From an uncultured Prochlorococcus sp. (GTDB lineage: Bacteria > Cyanobacteriota > Cyanobacteriia > PCC-6307 > Cyanobiaceae), in assembly GCA_902539115.1 (NCBI GenBank), contig CACBHP010000002.1, positions 39,800 through 103,799 of the forward strand: DNA of 64,000 bases, read 5' to 3'. Both the position numbers and the translations under genes were made by a program. The number at the start of each line of letters is the position of its first letter. Positions within the stretch are counted from its first letter, which is position 1. Under the pieces are notes generated by a model. The model was given only the letters and a program-made list of their open reading frames with translations, was not told where the DNA came from and ran no database searches. Positions 27,690 to 36,811 of the stretch are shown here, piece by piece.

Positions 27690-28373
27690 TCAAAGAGATA
27701 TTAAATTTTCAGCACAAACGATTCTTGAAATTCCTTTCTCAATAAGAATAGGTGCTGCAATTCTAAATACATCAGTATTTGGGACTTTAAGTACTTTTTG
27801 CTCTTTATTACAAGATCTTTTAGCAAGATTTAAATCAAAGAATATTTCTATAGTTTTTCTATTCAAATCATTACGAGGTAAAAATTCCCATTCTGGAAAA
27901 TCTTTTAATAGTTTTATTTCTAACTCAATTTTTTTATCCACAATCATATAAACAACCTTGGGGAAATCTACTTCTGATAAGGGAACTGAACTTAATTCTT
28001 TACGAGATGAATTATCCATCTCATAATCTATTGGAGCAATTTCAAAAAAAGAATCAATTGGTGCAAAATCTGAAACAGCTATATTTTCATTTAAAACATT
28101 TGGATCATTAGGATCATTTTTAAATTCTTCATTATCAAAATTTGTTTCTTTTAAATCATTATTTTGCTTTTTGTAAATTTTAGATTTTTCTTTGAAAGGT
28201 TTACTTTTACTCAATAACTCCTTATATTCAAATTCTGAAAGACTTTTTTTCAGATTTCTAGCAATTGTTGAATGAGTACAATTATGTTTTTTTGACAAGA
28301 CATCTATAGCTATGCCAGATTTAAAACTTCTTAATATTTCTTCTTTTTGTTTTTCAGTAAGTCTTTTGGTCAA
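27690..28373 (-). CDS. Helix-turn-helix protein of unknown function
   Basis: The 227-residue protein has an N-terminal resolvase/Hin-like helix-turn-helix (LTEKQKEEILRSFKSGIAIDVLSKKHNCTHSTIARNLKKSL, about 4-45). A low-complexity acidic linker follows (about 60-110). The C-terminal domain (VDFPKVVYMIVDKKIELEIKLLKDFPEWEFLP...DVFRIAAPILIEKGISRIVCAENLISL) is not one I can name. It may be a DNA-binding regulator specific to picocyanobacteria. It converges with the LapA-like gene and is the last minus-strand gene before the tRNA and the polysaccharide island. Confidence 0.75.
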   Translation of the reverse strand: MTKRLTEKQKEEILRSFKSGIAIDVLSKKHNCTHSTIARNLKKSLSEFEYKELLSKSKPFKEKSKIYKKQNNDLKETNFDNEEFKNDPNDPNVLNENIAVSDFAPIDSFFEIAPIDYEMDNSSRKELSSVPLSEVDFPKVVYMIVDKKIELEIKLLKDFPEWEFLPRNDLNRKTIEIFFDLNLAKRSCNKEQKVLKVPNTDVFRIAAPILIEKGISRIVCAENLISL

Positions 28374-28471
28374 AATTCAAAGTGCATAATTATCTAATTT
28401 TATGTGATTTTTTATTGAAAGAGAATATAAAGAAAAGATATTTATTAAACCATAAAAAGAATTTACTTAGA

Positions 28472-28500
28472 TTGTTTAGGCTTATAGTGTCGGATATAAT
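28472..28500 (+). promoter_or_regulatory. Sigma-70-type promoter of tRNA-Arg
   Basis: TTGTTT (28472-28477), a 17-base spacer and a perfect TATAAT (28495-28500) lie 8 bases upstream of the tRNA 5' end, the correct distance for transcription to start next to the mature tRNA. Confidence 0.72.
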
Positions 28501-28508
28501 AAAAAGAT

Positions 28509-28582
<74 letters not shown>

Positions 28583-28621
28583 TAAAATAATTTCTTAGGA
28601 AACTGTAACGTTAAAAATCCC

Positions 28622-28650
28622 AAAACCTACTTGCACAATGTAAGGTTTTT
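28622..28650 (+). terminator. Likely intrinsic terminator of the tRNA gene
   Basis: AAAACCT at 28622-28628 pairs with AGGTTTT at 28643-28649, extended by AC/GT with a one-base bulge, and ends in a run of five T. It lies 39 bases past the tRNA. Confidence 0.5.
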
Positions 28651-28713
28651 GATTATCTATAAGCTAATTACAATTGTTATTATTTAGTTTTTTAATTAAA
28701 ATTTTTGATTTTC

Positions 28714-29973
28714 ATGATGGAAAAATTATTGATTAAATCAAATATAAATTATGCATTTTTCATATTTTATTTAGGAGTATTTTTACTACCTTCTGCTTTC
28801 AGCTTAGCTGCCTTTCTACTTCTAATAGCTTCAATTATTGGTTTTAAGAAAAATAATAAAGTCTATCATAGAGACAAAATTAATGTCGCATTTTTAATTA
28901 GTAGCGCGTTTATGATTATCAGTTGCGTTTTTCAAACAATAAATTATAAGTTTTCAGCATTAACAACTTGGACACCTTCTTTATCATGGATTGGGTTAAT
29001 TAATTGGGTACCATTTTTTTTCCTTTCTTGGGGTTTTCAACCTTATTTAATTACATCAAAGTCGAGAAAAAGATTTGCTTTAGCTCTACTTGCTGGTTCT
29101 TTTCCAGTTTTAATAACTGGAATTGGGCAAGTTTTTTTTAATTGGCATGGCCCAAAAGAAATTCTTAATGGCTTTATAATTTGGTATTCAAGACCTTCTG
29201 ATAATAACGTATTAACAGGTTTATTTAATAACCCAAATTATGCTGGAGCATGGTTGAGTGTCATCTTACCAATTGCATTTGCAAAATTAATAAAAAAAGA
29301 TTTTTTTTTAAAAAGGGCTACATCATTAATTTTTCTCATTTTAATCATAATTTGCATTATTCTTACTAACTCAAGATCAGCTTGGATAGGTTTATTTGCC
29401 TCAATTATTTTATTTTTTGGTGTAAATTCTCTAAAATGGGTTTTTTCGTCAATAATTGTTATCGCAATACCAATTATATATTCTCTTTTAAATCAACAAT
29501 TTACTTTAATTCCATTAGAAGCATTAAATGAATTCTCTAATTTTCAGTATTTAGATAGGTTAGATATCTGGATAAAATCTTTTCAAATAATTTCTGAGAA
29601 TCCACTTTTTGGATCAGGAGCTGCATCTTTCGCAGAGATTTATCAAAATATTAGTGGTATAGGGAGAAATCATTCACATAATCTAATATTGGAGATGATC
29701 ATAAGTTATGGGATTCCTGCAGCATTATTTACTTTTATTCCAATTACTTATTTAACTTTGGTTGGAACTAAAAAATGCTTTTTTAAAAAGAATTTTCCAG
29801 ATTGTCTCATAGAAAGATCACTTGTAACGTCTTTGATCGTTATTTTAATGATGCACATGGTCGATATCCAATATTTTGATGGGAGAATAAGTCTCATAAT
29901 ATGGATCTTAATTGCTGCAATTAAAAATATTTCTTACGATAAATCAAATAAAAACTTCCAAATTGACTCCTAG
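28714..29973 (+). CDS. O-antigen ligase/polymerase family membrane protein
   Basis: The protein is about 419 residues with 10-12 membrane helices. The track begins at a TTG (28705), but ATG at 28714 or 28717 is more likely. Wzy_C/WaaL-type motifs are visible: GLFNNPNYAGAWLSVILPIAFAKL, ILTNSRSAWIGLFAS, and in the large periplasmic loop NPLFGSGAASFAEIYQ followed by GRNHSHNLILEMIISYGIPAALF, with the His used by ligases. It probably joins or ligates undecaprenyl-linked glycans at the periplasmic face. It is the first gene of the island. Confidence 0.83.
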   Translation: MMEKLLIKSNINYAFFIFYLGVFLLPSAFSLAAFLLLIASIIGFKKNNKVYHRDKINVAFLISSAFMIISCVFQTINYKFSALTTWTPSLSWIGLINWVPFFFLSWGFQPYLITSKSRKRFALALLAGSFPVLITGIGQVFFNWHGPKEILNGFIIWYSRPSDNNVLTGLFNNPNYAGAWLSVILPIAFAKLIKKDFFLKRATSLIFLILIIICIILTNSRSAWIGLFASIILFFGVNSLKWVFSSIIVIAIPIIYSLLNQQFTLIPLEALNEFSNFQYLDRLDIWIKSFQIISENPLFGSGAASFAEIYQNISGIGRNHSHNLILEMIISYGIPAALFTFIPITYLTLVGTKKCFFKKNFPDCLIERSLVTSLIVILMMHMVDIQYFDGRISLIIWILIAAIKNISYDKSNKNFQIDS

Positions 29974-29996
29974 TTTTTCCCCGAAGACTTAATAAC

Positions 29997-31439
29997 TTAA
30001 TAATTTATCCTGCCGTACTTATCTTTTATTCTTACAATATCATCTTCTTTTAGATAAGCTCCGCTTTGTACTTCAATTAAAATTAAGGGTATCTTTCCTG
30101 GGTTACTTAATCTATGCTTAGATCCCAATGGTATATATATACTTTTATTCTCCCCAATAATATATTTTTCCGAATCAATTTCTACTTCAGCAGTTCCTGT
30201 CACTACAATCCAGTGCTCAGTTCTATGATGATGCATTTGGAGTGATAATGATGCGCCTGGTTTTACCTCAATCCTTTTTACTTGCCATCTAAATCCTTCA
30301 ACAACAGAATCATAATTACCCCAAGGTCTATATATTTTTCTATGATTAATACCCTCTGTTTTACCCTCTTTTTTTAATTCCTCTACTATTTCTTTAACTT
30401 TTTGAATATTATCTTTCTTTGCGACTAGCACTGCATCATTAGTTTCTACTATCACTAAATCTTCTAATCCAATTCCAACTACTAAACGATTCTCACCTCT
30501 AAAATAATTATTCTTAGAATCTAAGCTCTTAATTTTTCCAATATTTACATTCCCATTACTGTCTTTTTTAGATATTTCCCATAATGAACTCCAACTTCCT
30601 ACATCAGTCCATCCTGCATCAAGAGGAACCACAGATGCAAGTTTAGTTTTTTCCATTACTGCAACATCAATGGAAATATTTGGGCAATGGTAGAAAAATT
30701 CCTTATTTATTCGTTTAAACTCTAAATCCAAAATATTTTTTTCAAACGCCTTCTCGGAATGACTAATTATATCAGGAACAAAGTTTTTTAATTCTTTTAA
30801 AATTTTACTTGCTTTAAACATAAACATTCCACTATTCCATAAATAATGATCATTAGAGATAAATTTTTCAGCACTTTCTTTATCAGGCTTTTCAATGAAT
30901 TTTGCAACATCCAACGGCTCACATGAATCCAAAATTATAGATTGTTCAGTTTTTATATAGCCGTATCCTGTTTCAGGAGAAGTAGGTATTACGCCAAAAG
31001 TTACTAATCTATTTTGTAAAGAAGCTTTTAAAGCAGAATCAATTGCTTTAACAAACTTATCTTCATCCTCTATATAGTGATCAGATGCTAAAACTAAAAG
31101 GTTAGGATCTTGTTCTCTACTAAGGGCTTCTAGAGCTGCGATAGCAATTGCTGGAGCAGTATTTCTTCCAAATGGTTCTAATATTATTGATTTTTGATCT
31201 ATTCCTTCTTGCCTAATTTGCTCTGCTATTACGAAGCGATGCTCCTCATTAGTTATAAAAATTGGACTGCTTATTGATTCCAATTTCGAAATCCTTCTTA
31301 AAGTTTTTTGTAGTAGGGTTTTATCGTCGTTTTGAAAAAGTGACAAATATTGCTTAGGGTATGATTCTCTAGATAAAGGCCATAATCTAGTTCCTGTACC
31401 TCCACATAATATAACTGGCACTATCTGTTCTTTATTCAT
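29997..31439 (-). CDS. manC: Mannose-1-phosphate guanylyltransferase / mannose-6-phosphate isomerase
   Basis: The 480-residue protein is the bifunctional type II enzyme. The N-terminal pyrophosphorylase domain has LCGGTGTRLWPLSRESYPKQ (about 11-30), LVLASDHYI and VAKFIEKPD. The C-terminal cupin has RPWGNYDSVVEGFRWQVKRIEVKPGASLSLQMHHHRTEHWIVVTGTAEV with metal-binding His residues. It makes GDP-mannose for the glycan. The neighbouring GDP-mannose-3,5-epimerase-like enzyme may use its product. Confidence 0.96.
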   Translation of the reverse strand: MNKEQIVPVILCGGTGTRLWPLSRESYPKQYLSLFQNDDKTLLQKTLRRISKLESISSPIFITNEEHRFVIAEQIRQEGIDQKSIILEPFGRNTAPAIAIAALEALSREQDPNLLVLASDHYIEDEDKFVKAIDSALKASLQNRLVTFGVIPTSPETGYGYIKTEQSIILDSCEPLDVAKFIEKPDKESAEKFISNDHYLWNSGMFMFKASKILKELKNFVPDIISHSEKAFEKNILDLEFKRINKEFFYHCPNISIDVAVMEKTKLASVVPLDAGWTDVGSWSSLWEISKKDSNGNVNIGKIKSLDSKNNYFRGENRLVVGIGLEDLVIVETNDAVLVAKKDNIQKVKEIVEELKKEGKTEGINHRKIYRPWGNYDSVVEGFRWQVKRIEVKPGASLSLQMHHHRTEHWIVVTGTAEVEIDSEKYIIGENKSIYIPLGSKHRLSNPGKIPLILIEVQSGAYLKEDDIVRIKDKYGRINY

Positions 31440-31548
31440 ATAAAAATTATTCTAAGAGCACCTATGAACTTAATAATAAACCATGAAAGAAACTAATATA
31501 TTTTAAGTTACTAGGGAGATTAGAAAATCTTCCAAGATACTCAAAAAA

Positions 31549-32394
31549 TTAATAATTACTTTTCATATAGTCGAATACATATCTAATTCCTTCATGGATA
31601 GAAGTTCGTGGGCTCCACCATTTTGTTATGTATTGATTAGGCCTGTTTTTTGTTGACCTTTGAACTTGATCCTGCTCAACTCCTGGCTTGATATTTACAG
31701 AGAGTCCTTCTTTCCTAAAAAGACTCTCGATGATTGAAGCTATCTCAAGAATTGTGGTCGATTTAAAAGAAGTAATATGTAAGTCATCACTTGAAATAAA
31801 TTCATCATAATTACACATTATTTTTTCCAATGCCTCGCAACAATCTTCAGCATATAAAAACTCTCTTTCTTCTAAACCATTTGTTAACATTCGAAACTCT
31901 CTTTCCTCGAAACCTTTTCTAATAAAATCAGTAATTACATGTGCTTTTTCCATATCTTTTTCAATCCCATAAACATTCCAAAACTTAACTATTAGTCCTG
32001 AGAGTGATTTAGTGTATAGCTCACCAACATTTTTTAAAACTCCATAAGGCGAAAAGCTCATATTACTCATTTGACTGCTAGCAAAAACAAAACGCTTTTT
32101 GTATTTAGATAAATAATCAAATGTATTAACCATTAGTCTTGAGTTATTGTTAATAAATTCGAAGGTATGTTGATATTTTTTTAAATACCTAGAGCCACCA
32201 ACATCAAATGCCAAAAAATAGATGAAATCAGATTCTTCTATGCACCTTCCTAAATAATCATTTGGTATGGTTCTTAAATCTTCTTTTTCATTGTTTAGTA
32301 TGTCAAAATTTGTAACTTCGTATCCTTTCTTAACCAAGTATTCAGACAGATAAGCTCCTACCTGACCGGAGGATCCCAAAATAACAACTTTCAT
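31549..32394 (-). CDS. NAD-dependent epimerase/dehydratase (extended SDR)
   Basis: The 281-residue protein has a Rossmann motif GSSGQVGAYLSEYL, an Asp for NAD (NFDILN), and the catalytic pair Y-x-x-x-K in SPYGVLKNVGE after ASSQMS. The downstream region (VKFWNVYGIEKD, LTNGLEEREFLYAEDCCEAL) suits a sugar-nucleotide epimerase or reductase. It lies 7 bases downstream of the GME-like gene, so the two may act in sequence on a GDP-sugar. The exact substrate is unknown. Confidence 0.8.
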   Translation of the reverse strand: MKVVILGSSGQVGAYLSEYLVKKGYEVTNFDILNNEKEDLRTIPNDYLGRCIEESDFIYFLAFDVGGSRYLKKYQHTFEFINNNSRLMVNTFDYLSKYKKRFVFASSQMSNMSFSPYGVLKNVGELYTKSLSGLIVKFWNVYGIEKDMEKAHVITDFIRKGFEEREFRMLTNGLEEREFLYAEDCCEALEKIMCNYDEFISSDDLHITSFKSTTILEIASIIESLFRKEGLSVNIKPGVEQDQVQRSTKNRPNQYITKWWSPRTSIHEGIRYVFDYMKSNY

Positions 32395-32401
32395 AAATTA
32401 G

Positions 32402-33412
32402 TTAGACTCTAGCTAAATTTTTAGACTTTATTTGCTCATTGATCCATTGATAAGTTTTCAAAATGCCCTCTTCTAAAGTTAGTTTATAATCCCAATTCAA
32501 CTTTTGCCTTATGAGGTCATTATTTGAATTTCTTCCTCTCACACCTAAGGGACCATCGATATGATTCTTTTTAACCAACTTATTTGCAACTTTAGAAGTT
32601 ATATCCACTAATTCATTTATGGATACCATCTCTTCCGACCCTATGTTTACAGGACCCATAAAGTCAGATTCAACTAATCTTCTTGTAGCCTCAATGCATT
32701 CATCTACAAAAAGGAAAGATCTGGTTTGCAATCCATCTCCCCATACCTCAATAGTTCCTCCATCCTCTGATAAAGAAGCAACTTTTCGACATATAGCTGC
32801 AGGTGCTTTTTCTCTACCACCTTCCCAAGTTCCTTCTGGTCCGAATATATTATGATATCTTGCAACCCTTACAGGTATTTTATAGTTTCTATTGTAAGCG
32901 AAATATAATCTCTCTGAAAATAATTTTTCCCAACCGTATTCTGAATCAGGATTAGCTGGATATGCAGAATCTTCTCTGCAATTAGGATTATCAGGATCTA
33001 ATTGATTATGTTCAGGGTACATACATGCAGATCCTGAATAAAATATTTTAGTTTTATTTAGAGATAATTTTTTATTTAGTTTTACTTGTTGATCCAAAAT
33101 ATTTAAATTAATAGAGACTGAATTATGCATTATATGTGCATCATTTTCACCTGTAAAAACAAACCCTGCGCCACCCATATCTGCAGCAAATTGATAAATG
33201 TGGTCGAAAGTAGTATTTTCTGGAGTTTTCAAAATATCTTCAACTAATAAAATATTCCTTAGATCGCCTTGAACAAACTCATTTGCCTTAGTTTGGGAAA
33301 ATTCGGGATATTTTAAATCTACCCCTCTAACCCAAAAGCCTTCATTTATTAGTCTTCTAACCATATGACTACCTATAAAGCCACCTGCACCAAGAACTAA
33401 GGCCGTTTTCAT
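32402..33412 (-). CDS. GDP-mannose 3,5-epimerase-like SDR enzyme
   Basis: The 336-residue protein is strikingly like plant GME, which makes GDP-L-galactose and GDP-L-gulose. Shared stretches are AADMGGAGFVF, FYSGSACMYPEHNQL, YGWEKLFSERL, RVARYHNIFGPEGTWEGGREKAPAAICRK, WGDGLQTRSFLFVDECIEATRRL, PVNIGSEEMVSINELVD and GVRGRNSNNDLI. The Rossmann motif GAGGFIGSHM and the Tyr-Lys pair are intact. With ManC next door, GDP-mannose is the natural substrate, although a GDP-heptose cannot be excluded. It is the first gene of a minus-strand group with the SDR gene. Confidence 0.87.
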   Translation of the reverse strand: MKTALVLGAGGFIGSHMVRRLINEGFWVRGVDLKYPEFSQTKANEFVQGDLRNILLVEDILKTPENTTFDHIYQFAADMGGAGFVFTGENDAHIMHNSVSINLNILDQQVKLNKKLSLNKTKIFYSGSACMYPEHNQLDPDNPNCREDSAYPANPDSEYGWEKLFSERLYFAYNRNYKIPVRVARYHNIFGPEGTWEGGREKAPAAICRKVASLSEDGGTIEVWGDGLQTRSFLFVDECIEATRRLVESDFMGPVNIGSEEMVSINELVDITSKVANKLVKKNHIDGPLGVRGRNSNNDLIRQKLNWDYKLTLEEGILKTYQWINEQIKSKNLARV

Positions 33413-33589
33413 TTTTTAAAATCTAGACAAAATTTTACTTAATATAGCATAAGCTATCTAAAATAATTAATTCCTAATTTAAGTATTTAATTATGAAAAT
33501 TATATTTAATTTAGTAGATAATCTCTAATTATCTCTTATAGCAATTTTGTAATAATTAAAAATTTTATATAAAAATAAGTAGCAATTAA

Positions 33590-34904
33590 AAAAATCATAA
33601 CCATTTATATAATAGGCACAATCTTACCCATAATATTATTTCTAATTGAAAAAAATATACCATATAAGTTATTAGAAAAATTAACTATACTTTCACAAGA
33701 TATTTATTATTCTGATTACTATGGCGTTCTTCAAACAGTAACTATAATAATAATTAGTTAAATGATTTTAATATTATTTTATAATAAAAAAAGTTATCTT
33801 TTTCATGTATATTTAAATTCTAAATCAATAATATTAATAACCTTATATTTTTTTTACCGAATAATAAATTCTGGATTTTTTCTTATTAAAATTTGACAGA
33901 TATAGTAGAAAACAAATCCAAATTATTGAATCAATTTCAAGAATTGGTTTCAAGGGATTAATAATTTCTTTTCTTAATAGTATATATCCAGTAATTGTAA
34001 CTTTAACTTTTTCAAGTTATTTATCATTACCTAAAGAGTGTAAAAAAAAATATAAAATGCTTATATTGTTTATAATTATTATACTTGGTTTTTCATCTTT
34101 GCTTTTTGATTTATAAGAGGTTCAAGAGGTAATATTAGTATTTATTGGATATCTTTATTAATAGGTTATTTAATTACATTTAAAGATTCAGTATTTAAAT
34201 TAAATCTAAAAAAAATATTTCCTTTTTATTGATTTCTTTCATTTTAACAACTATTTTTATAAGCAATACTTTTTATAGATATATAAGGTTTTCTAAAAAT
34301 AGCTATGGAATTAATTTAAATATTAATTCTGAAAAATTAATTTTTTTAAAAATATTTCATGATTCAACAATAGCTAAGGCTATCGGAGGTCAATAATTAA
34401 TCAACAAAGGCATAAGAGGAGAAATGATATTAACTAATTTCACAACGAATCCCTTTTCATTTAGAAAAGATATTAATATAAATTCAATAGAACAAGAAAT
34501 AATTACTGCAAGGTAAATAATTGCCTGCACCTTTTTTCAACCATTATTCAAATTATTTTCAATATTTGGCTATTCGAATAAAGTAAATTTAATATATATC
34601 ATTTAACGGAGATTTCCCTTTTAAATCAGGCTCGTATTTGGGTTCATTATATATAGTATTCAAAAGAAATATTGCTACAATTGTTTATTTAATACTTATA
34701 TTTTTAAATGCTACTTTAATTAATTTTAGATTAAATTATATACAATTTATATCAATATTTAATATTTTTTATTTCAGCTTCTTTGCATTTACTGATAATT
34801 GGTTTGTGAGTTATTACCCATACATATCAATATTAATAATACTTTTAGCTAAATATTTAAATATAAAAATATTAAGAATAAAAAGAGATATTTATAATTT
34901 GTAA
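33590..34904 (+). pseudogene. Decayed Wzy-like O-antigen polymerase
   Basis: No intact gene fills this 1.3-kb stretch, but the plus strand holds consecutive hydrophobic fragments in changing frames: TILPIILFLIEKNIPYKLLEKL, then SQDIYYSDYYGVLQTV ending at TAA, then KFDRYSRKQIQIIESISRIGFKGLIISFLNSIYPV, FIRGSRGNISIYWISLLIGYLITF, and finally the track ORF at 34638 (SYLGSLYIVFKRNIATIVYLILIFLN). The GSRGN motif and many helices are typical of oligosaccharide repeat-unit polymerases. At least four stops or frameshifts break it. The base composition is even more AT-rich than its neighbours. The family assignment is an inference from fragments. Confidence 0.7.
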
Positions 34905-34972
34905 GCCTAATTAGAAATTATCTTAGTAAATCTTCTCGTGTATAATAATGAAAATAATTATTAATTTTGTTC

Positions 34973-35935
34973 ATGAAGAAGGCTGCTTTAATTACTGGAG
35001 GTGCAGGCTTTATCGGTTCAAATCTAATAAAAGCTTTAACAAAAAGCTTCGATCAATTAATTTGTATAGATAATTTAAGTAGAGGTAAAAAAGAATATCT
35101 AAAAGAAGTGCAAAATTTGCATTTTATTAATGAAGATTTATCTAACTATAATGAGATAAAAAGGCATATAGACCAGTTACAGACTCAATTCGAAATAGAT
35201 GAAGTTTGGCATTTAGTGGCAAATTCAGATATCCCTTCGGGGGTGGCTAATGCTGAAATTGATTTAAAAGATACGTTTCTTTGCTCTCATGCACTTTGTA
35301 AATGCTTTGAAAAAATTCCCCCCAAAAAAATTATATTCGCCTCGAGTTCTGCTGTCTATGGTGATATGGGAGATGCACTAATTGATGAGAAAAGTGCCCC
35401 TCTTTTTCCTATCTCTAACTATGGAGCAATGAAATTAGCTTCAGAAGCTTATTTATCTGCTTGGATAGAAAAAACTAAATCTAAATTAATAATTTTTAGA
35501 TTCCCAAATGTAGTTGGGACCCCTGCAACACATGGAGTAATATACGATTTTTTAAGAAGGCTCATTAAAGATAAAAGAAGTTTGCAAGTTTTGGGAAATG
35601 GCTTTCAAATGAAGCCCTATCTTCTTTGTGATGATCTTATTCAAATAATGATTTTTCTAAAAAGTAATATTAAAAATAAAAGAGAAGTCTTTAATATTGG
35701 GCCCTCTGATGCAGGAGTATTTGTAAAAGATATCGCAAAAACAGCCTGTGAGATTGCAGGTGACTCTGAGACAACTATAAATTATGAAGATAATGATAGA
35801 GGTTGGATTGGAGATGTTCCAAAATTTAAATATGATATTAGAAAACTTCAGCAAGCTGGTTGGAGCAAAGAATTATCTTCAATTAAAGCAATAAAAATTG
35901 CTACTAAACAAATTTTTAATCAATTGAAAAATTAA
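34973..35935 (+). CDS. NAD-dependent sugar-nucleotide epimerase (SDR), copy A
   Basis: The protein is about 320 residues. I use the ATG at 34973 (MKKAALITGGAGFIGSNL), not the TTG two codons earlier. The cofactor motif is TGGAGFIGSNL, the catalytic triad region ASSSAVYG plus NYGAMKLASE (Tyr-x-x-x-Lys), and the C-terminal half has FPNVVGTPATHGVIYDFLRRL and DRGWIGDVPKFKYDI. It is paralogous to the gene at 36812-37759 on the other strand. The substrate is probably a UDP- or dTDP-hexose. It follows the decayed polymerase gene. Confidence 0.88.
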   Translation: MKKAALITGGAGFIGSNLIKALTKSFDQLICIDNLSRGKKEYLKEVQNLHFINEDLSNYNEIKRHIDQLQTQFEIDEVWHLVANSDIPSGVANAEIDLKDTFLCSHALCKCFEKIPPKKIIFASSSAVYGDMGDALIDEKSAPLFPISNYGAMKLASEAYLSAWIEKTKSKLIIFRFPNVVGTPATHGVIYDFLRRLIKDKRSLQVLGNGFQMKPYLLCDDLIQIMIFLKSNIKNKREVFNIGPSDAGVFVKDIAKTACEIAGDSETTINYEDNDRGWIGDVPKFKYDIRKLQQAGWSKELSSIKAIKIATKQIFNQLKN

Positions 35936-35991
35936 TAAACGGAATTTTTTTAAATTCAATTTATAAAGCAAAAAAATTGAAGGAAATTGTT

Positions 35992-36795
35992 TCACTTAAT
36001 ACGTAAAAATCTCTTTAGAGAATATAAATTAATCCTTAGAAAAGTTCTAAGAGTGGATTTTAAAAATCCTAGTAATATTCCAAAACTAAAAAATAACGCT
36101 CTTAAGAGATATCTATATCTGATTTGATTTTCAAACTTATAAACTGACAAGAAAGAAGATGTCATTCTATTTGCATGAATTCTATAAGTTACAAGTTCCT
36201 TATTAATCTGAATGATTCTTATCCCTGATAAAAATGATCTAATCCAAAAATCCCAATCTTCGCAATTTTTATAATTATCAAACTTTATAACCTTAAAAAC
36301 ATCTAAAGAACCCGATATGGCACTGCCTCCTCCAATTAAATTACTATACCCAACGCTAAAAGGATTAGGATTAGGTTTTACTTTTGAAGGAACAGATATC
36401 AAACTTTCACCTTTTAATGAATTATGAAAATGCTTAACTAAGCATGGTTTATTTTTTTCTATCGCTTTAACAGTTAACCGCACTTTATCTTTGTGCCAGA
36501 GATCATCATCATCTCCAAAAATAATTATTTCATTTTCACAAAGATCAATCCCAAGATTTCTTGCGCAAGAAAGTCCATTTTTTTTAGAAACAACGAATTT
36601 ACAATTTAAATTATTAGGAATTTTTCTTTTTAAAAAATTTATAGAATTTTTAATATCATTTAATGGCCTACCACTTACAATGATTAAAATTTCATCCGGT
36701 AAAAGAGTTTGATTCTTAATAGATTTTATAAGGTCTAAAAAAAAATCTAAATTCTCTAATTTAGATGGGATACAAACAGTAGTCTTATTGTTCAT
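35992..36795 (-). CDS. GT2 family glycosyltransferase
   Basis: The preferred start is the ATG at 36795 (MNNKTTVCIPSKLENLD), 16 bases after the upstream stop; the longer ORF would overlap that gene. The roughly 267-residue protein has the GT-A fold with the metal-binding DDDDLW (IIFGDDDDLWHKDK), preceded by GLSCARNLGIDL and followed by CEDWDFWIRSF. A basic, hydrophobic tail (RYLLRALFFSFGILLGFLKSTLRTF) suggests membrane association. It belongs to the minus-strand group of 36-38 kb. Confidence 0.88.
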   Translation of the reverse strand: MNNKTTVCIPSKLENLDFFLDLIKSIKNQTLLPDEILIIVSGRPLNDIKNSINFLKRKIPNNLNCKFVVSKKNGLSCARNLGIDLCENEIIIFGDDDDLWHKDKVRLTVKAIEKNKPCLVKHFHNSLKGESLISVPSKVKPNPNPFSVGYSNLIGGGSAISGSLDVFKVIKFDNYKNCEDWDFWIRSFLSGIRIIQINKELVTYRIHANRMTSSFLSVYKFENQIRYRYLLRALFFSFGILLGFLKSTLRTFLRINLYSLKRFLRIK

Positions 36796-36811
36796 AATAT
36801 TTATTCTAAAT

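Noticed and set aside
34638-34904. 88-aa ORF as an independent gene
   Set aside because: Reads as the C-terminal fragment of the decayed polymerase, with related fragments upstream in other frames.
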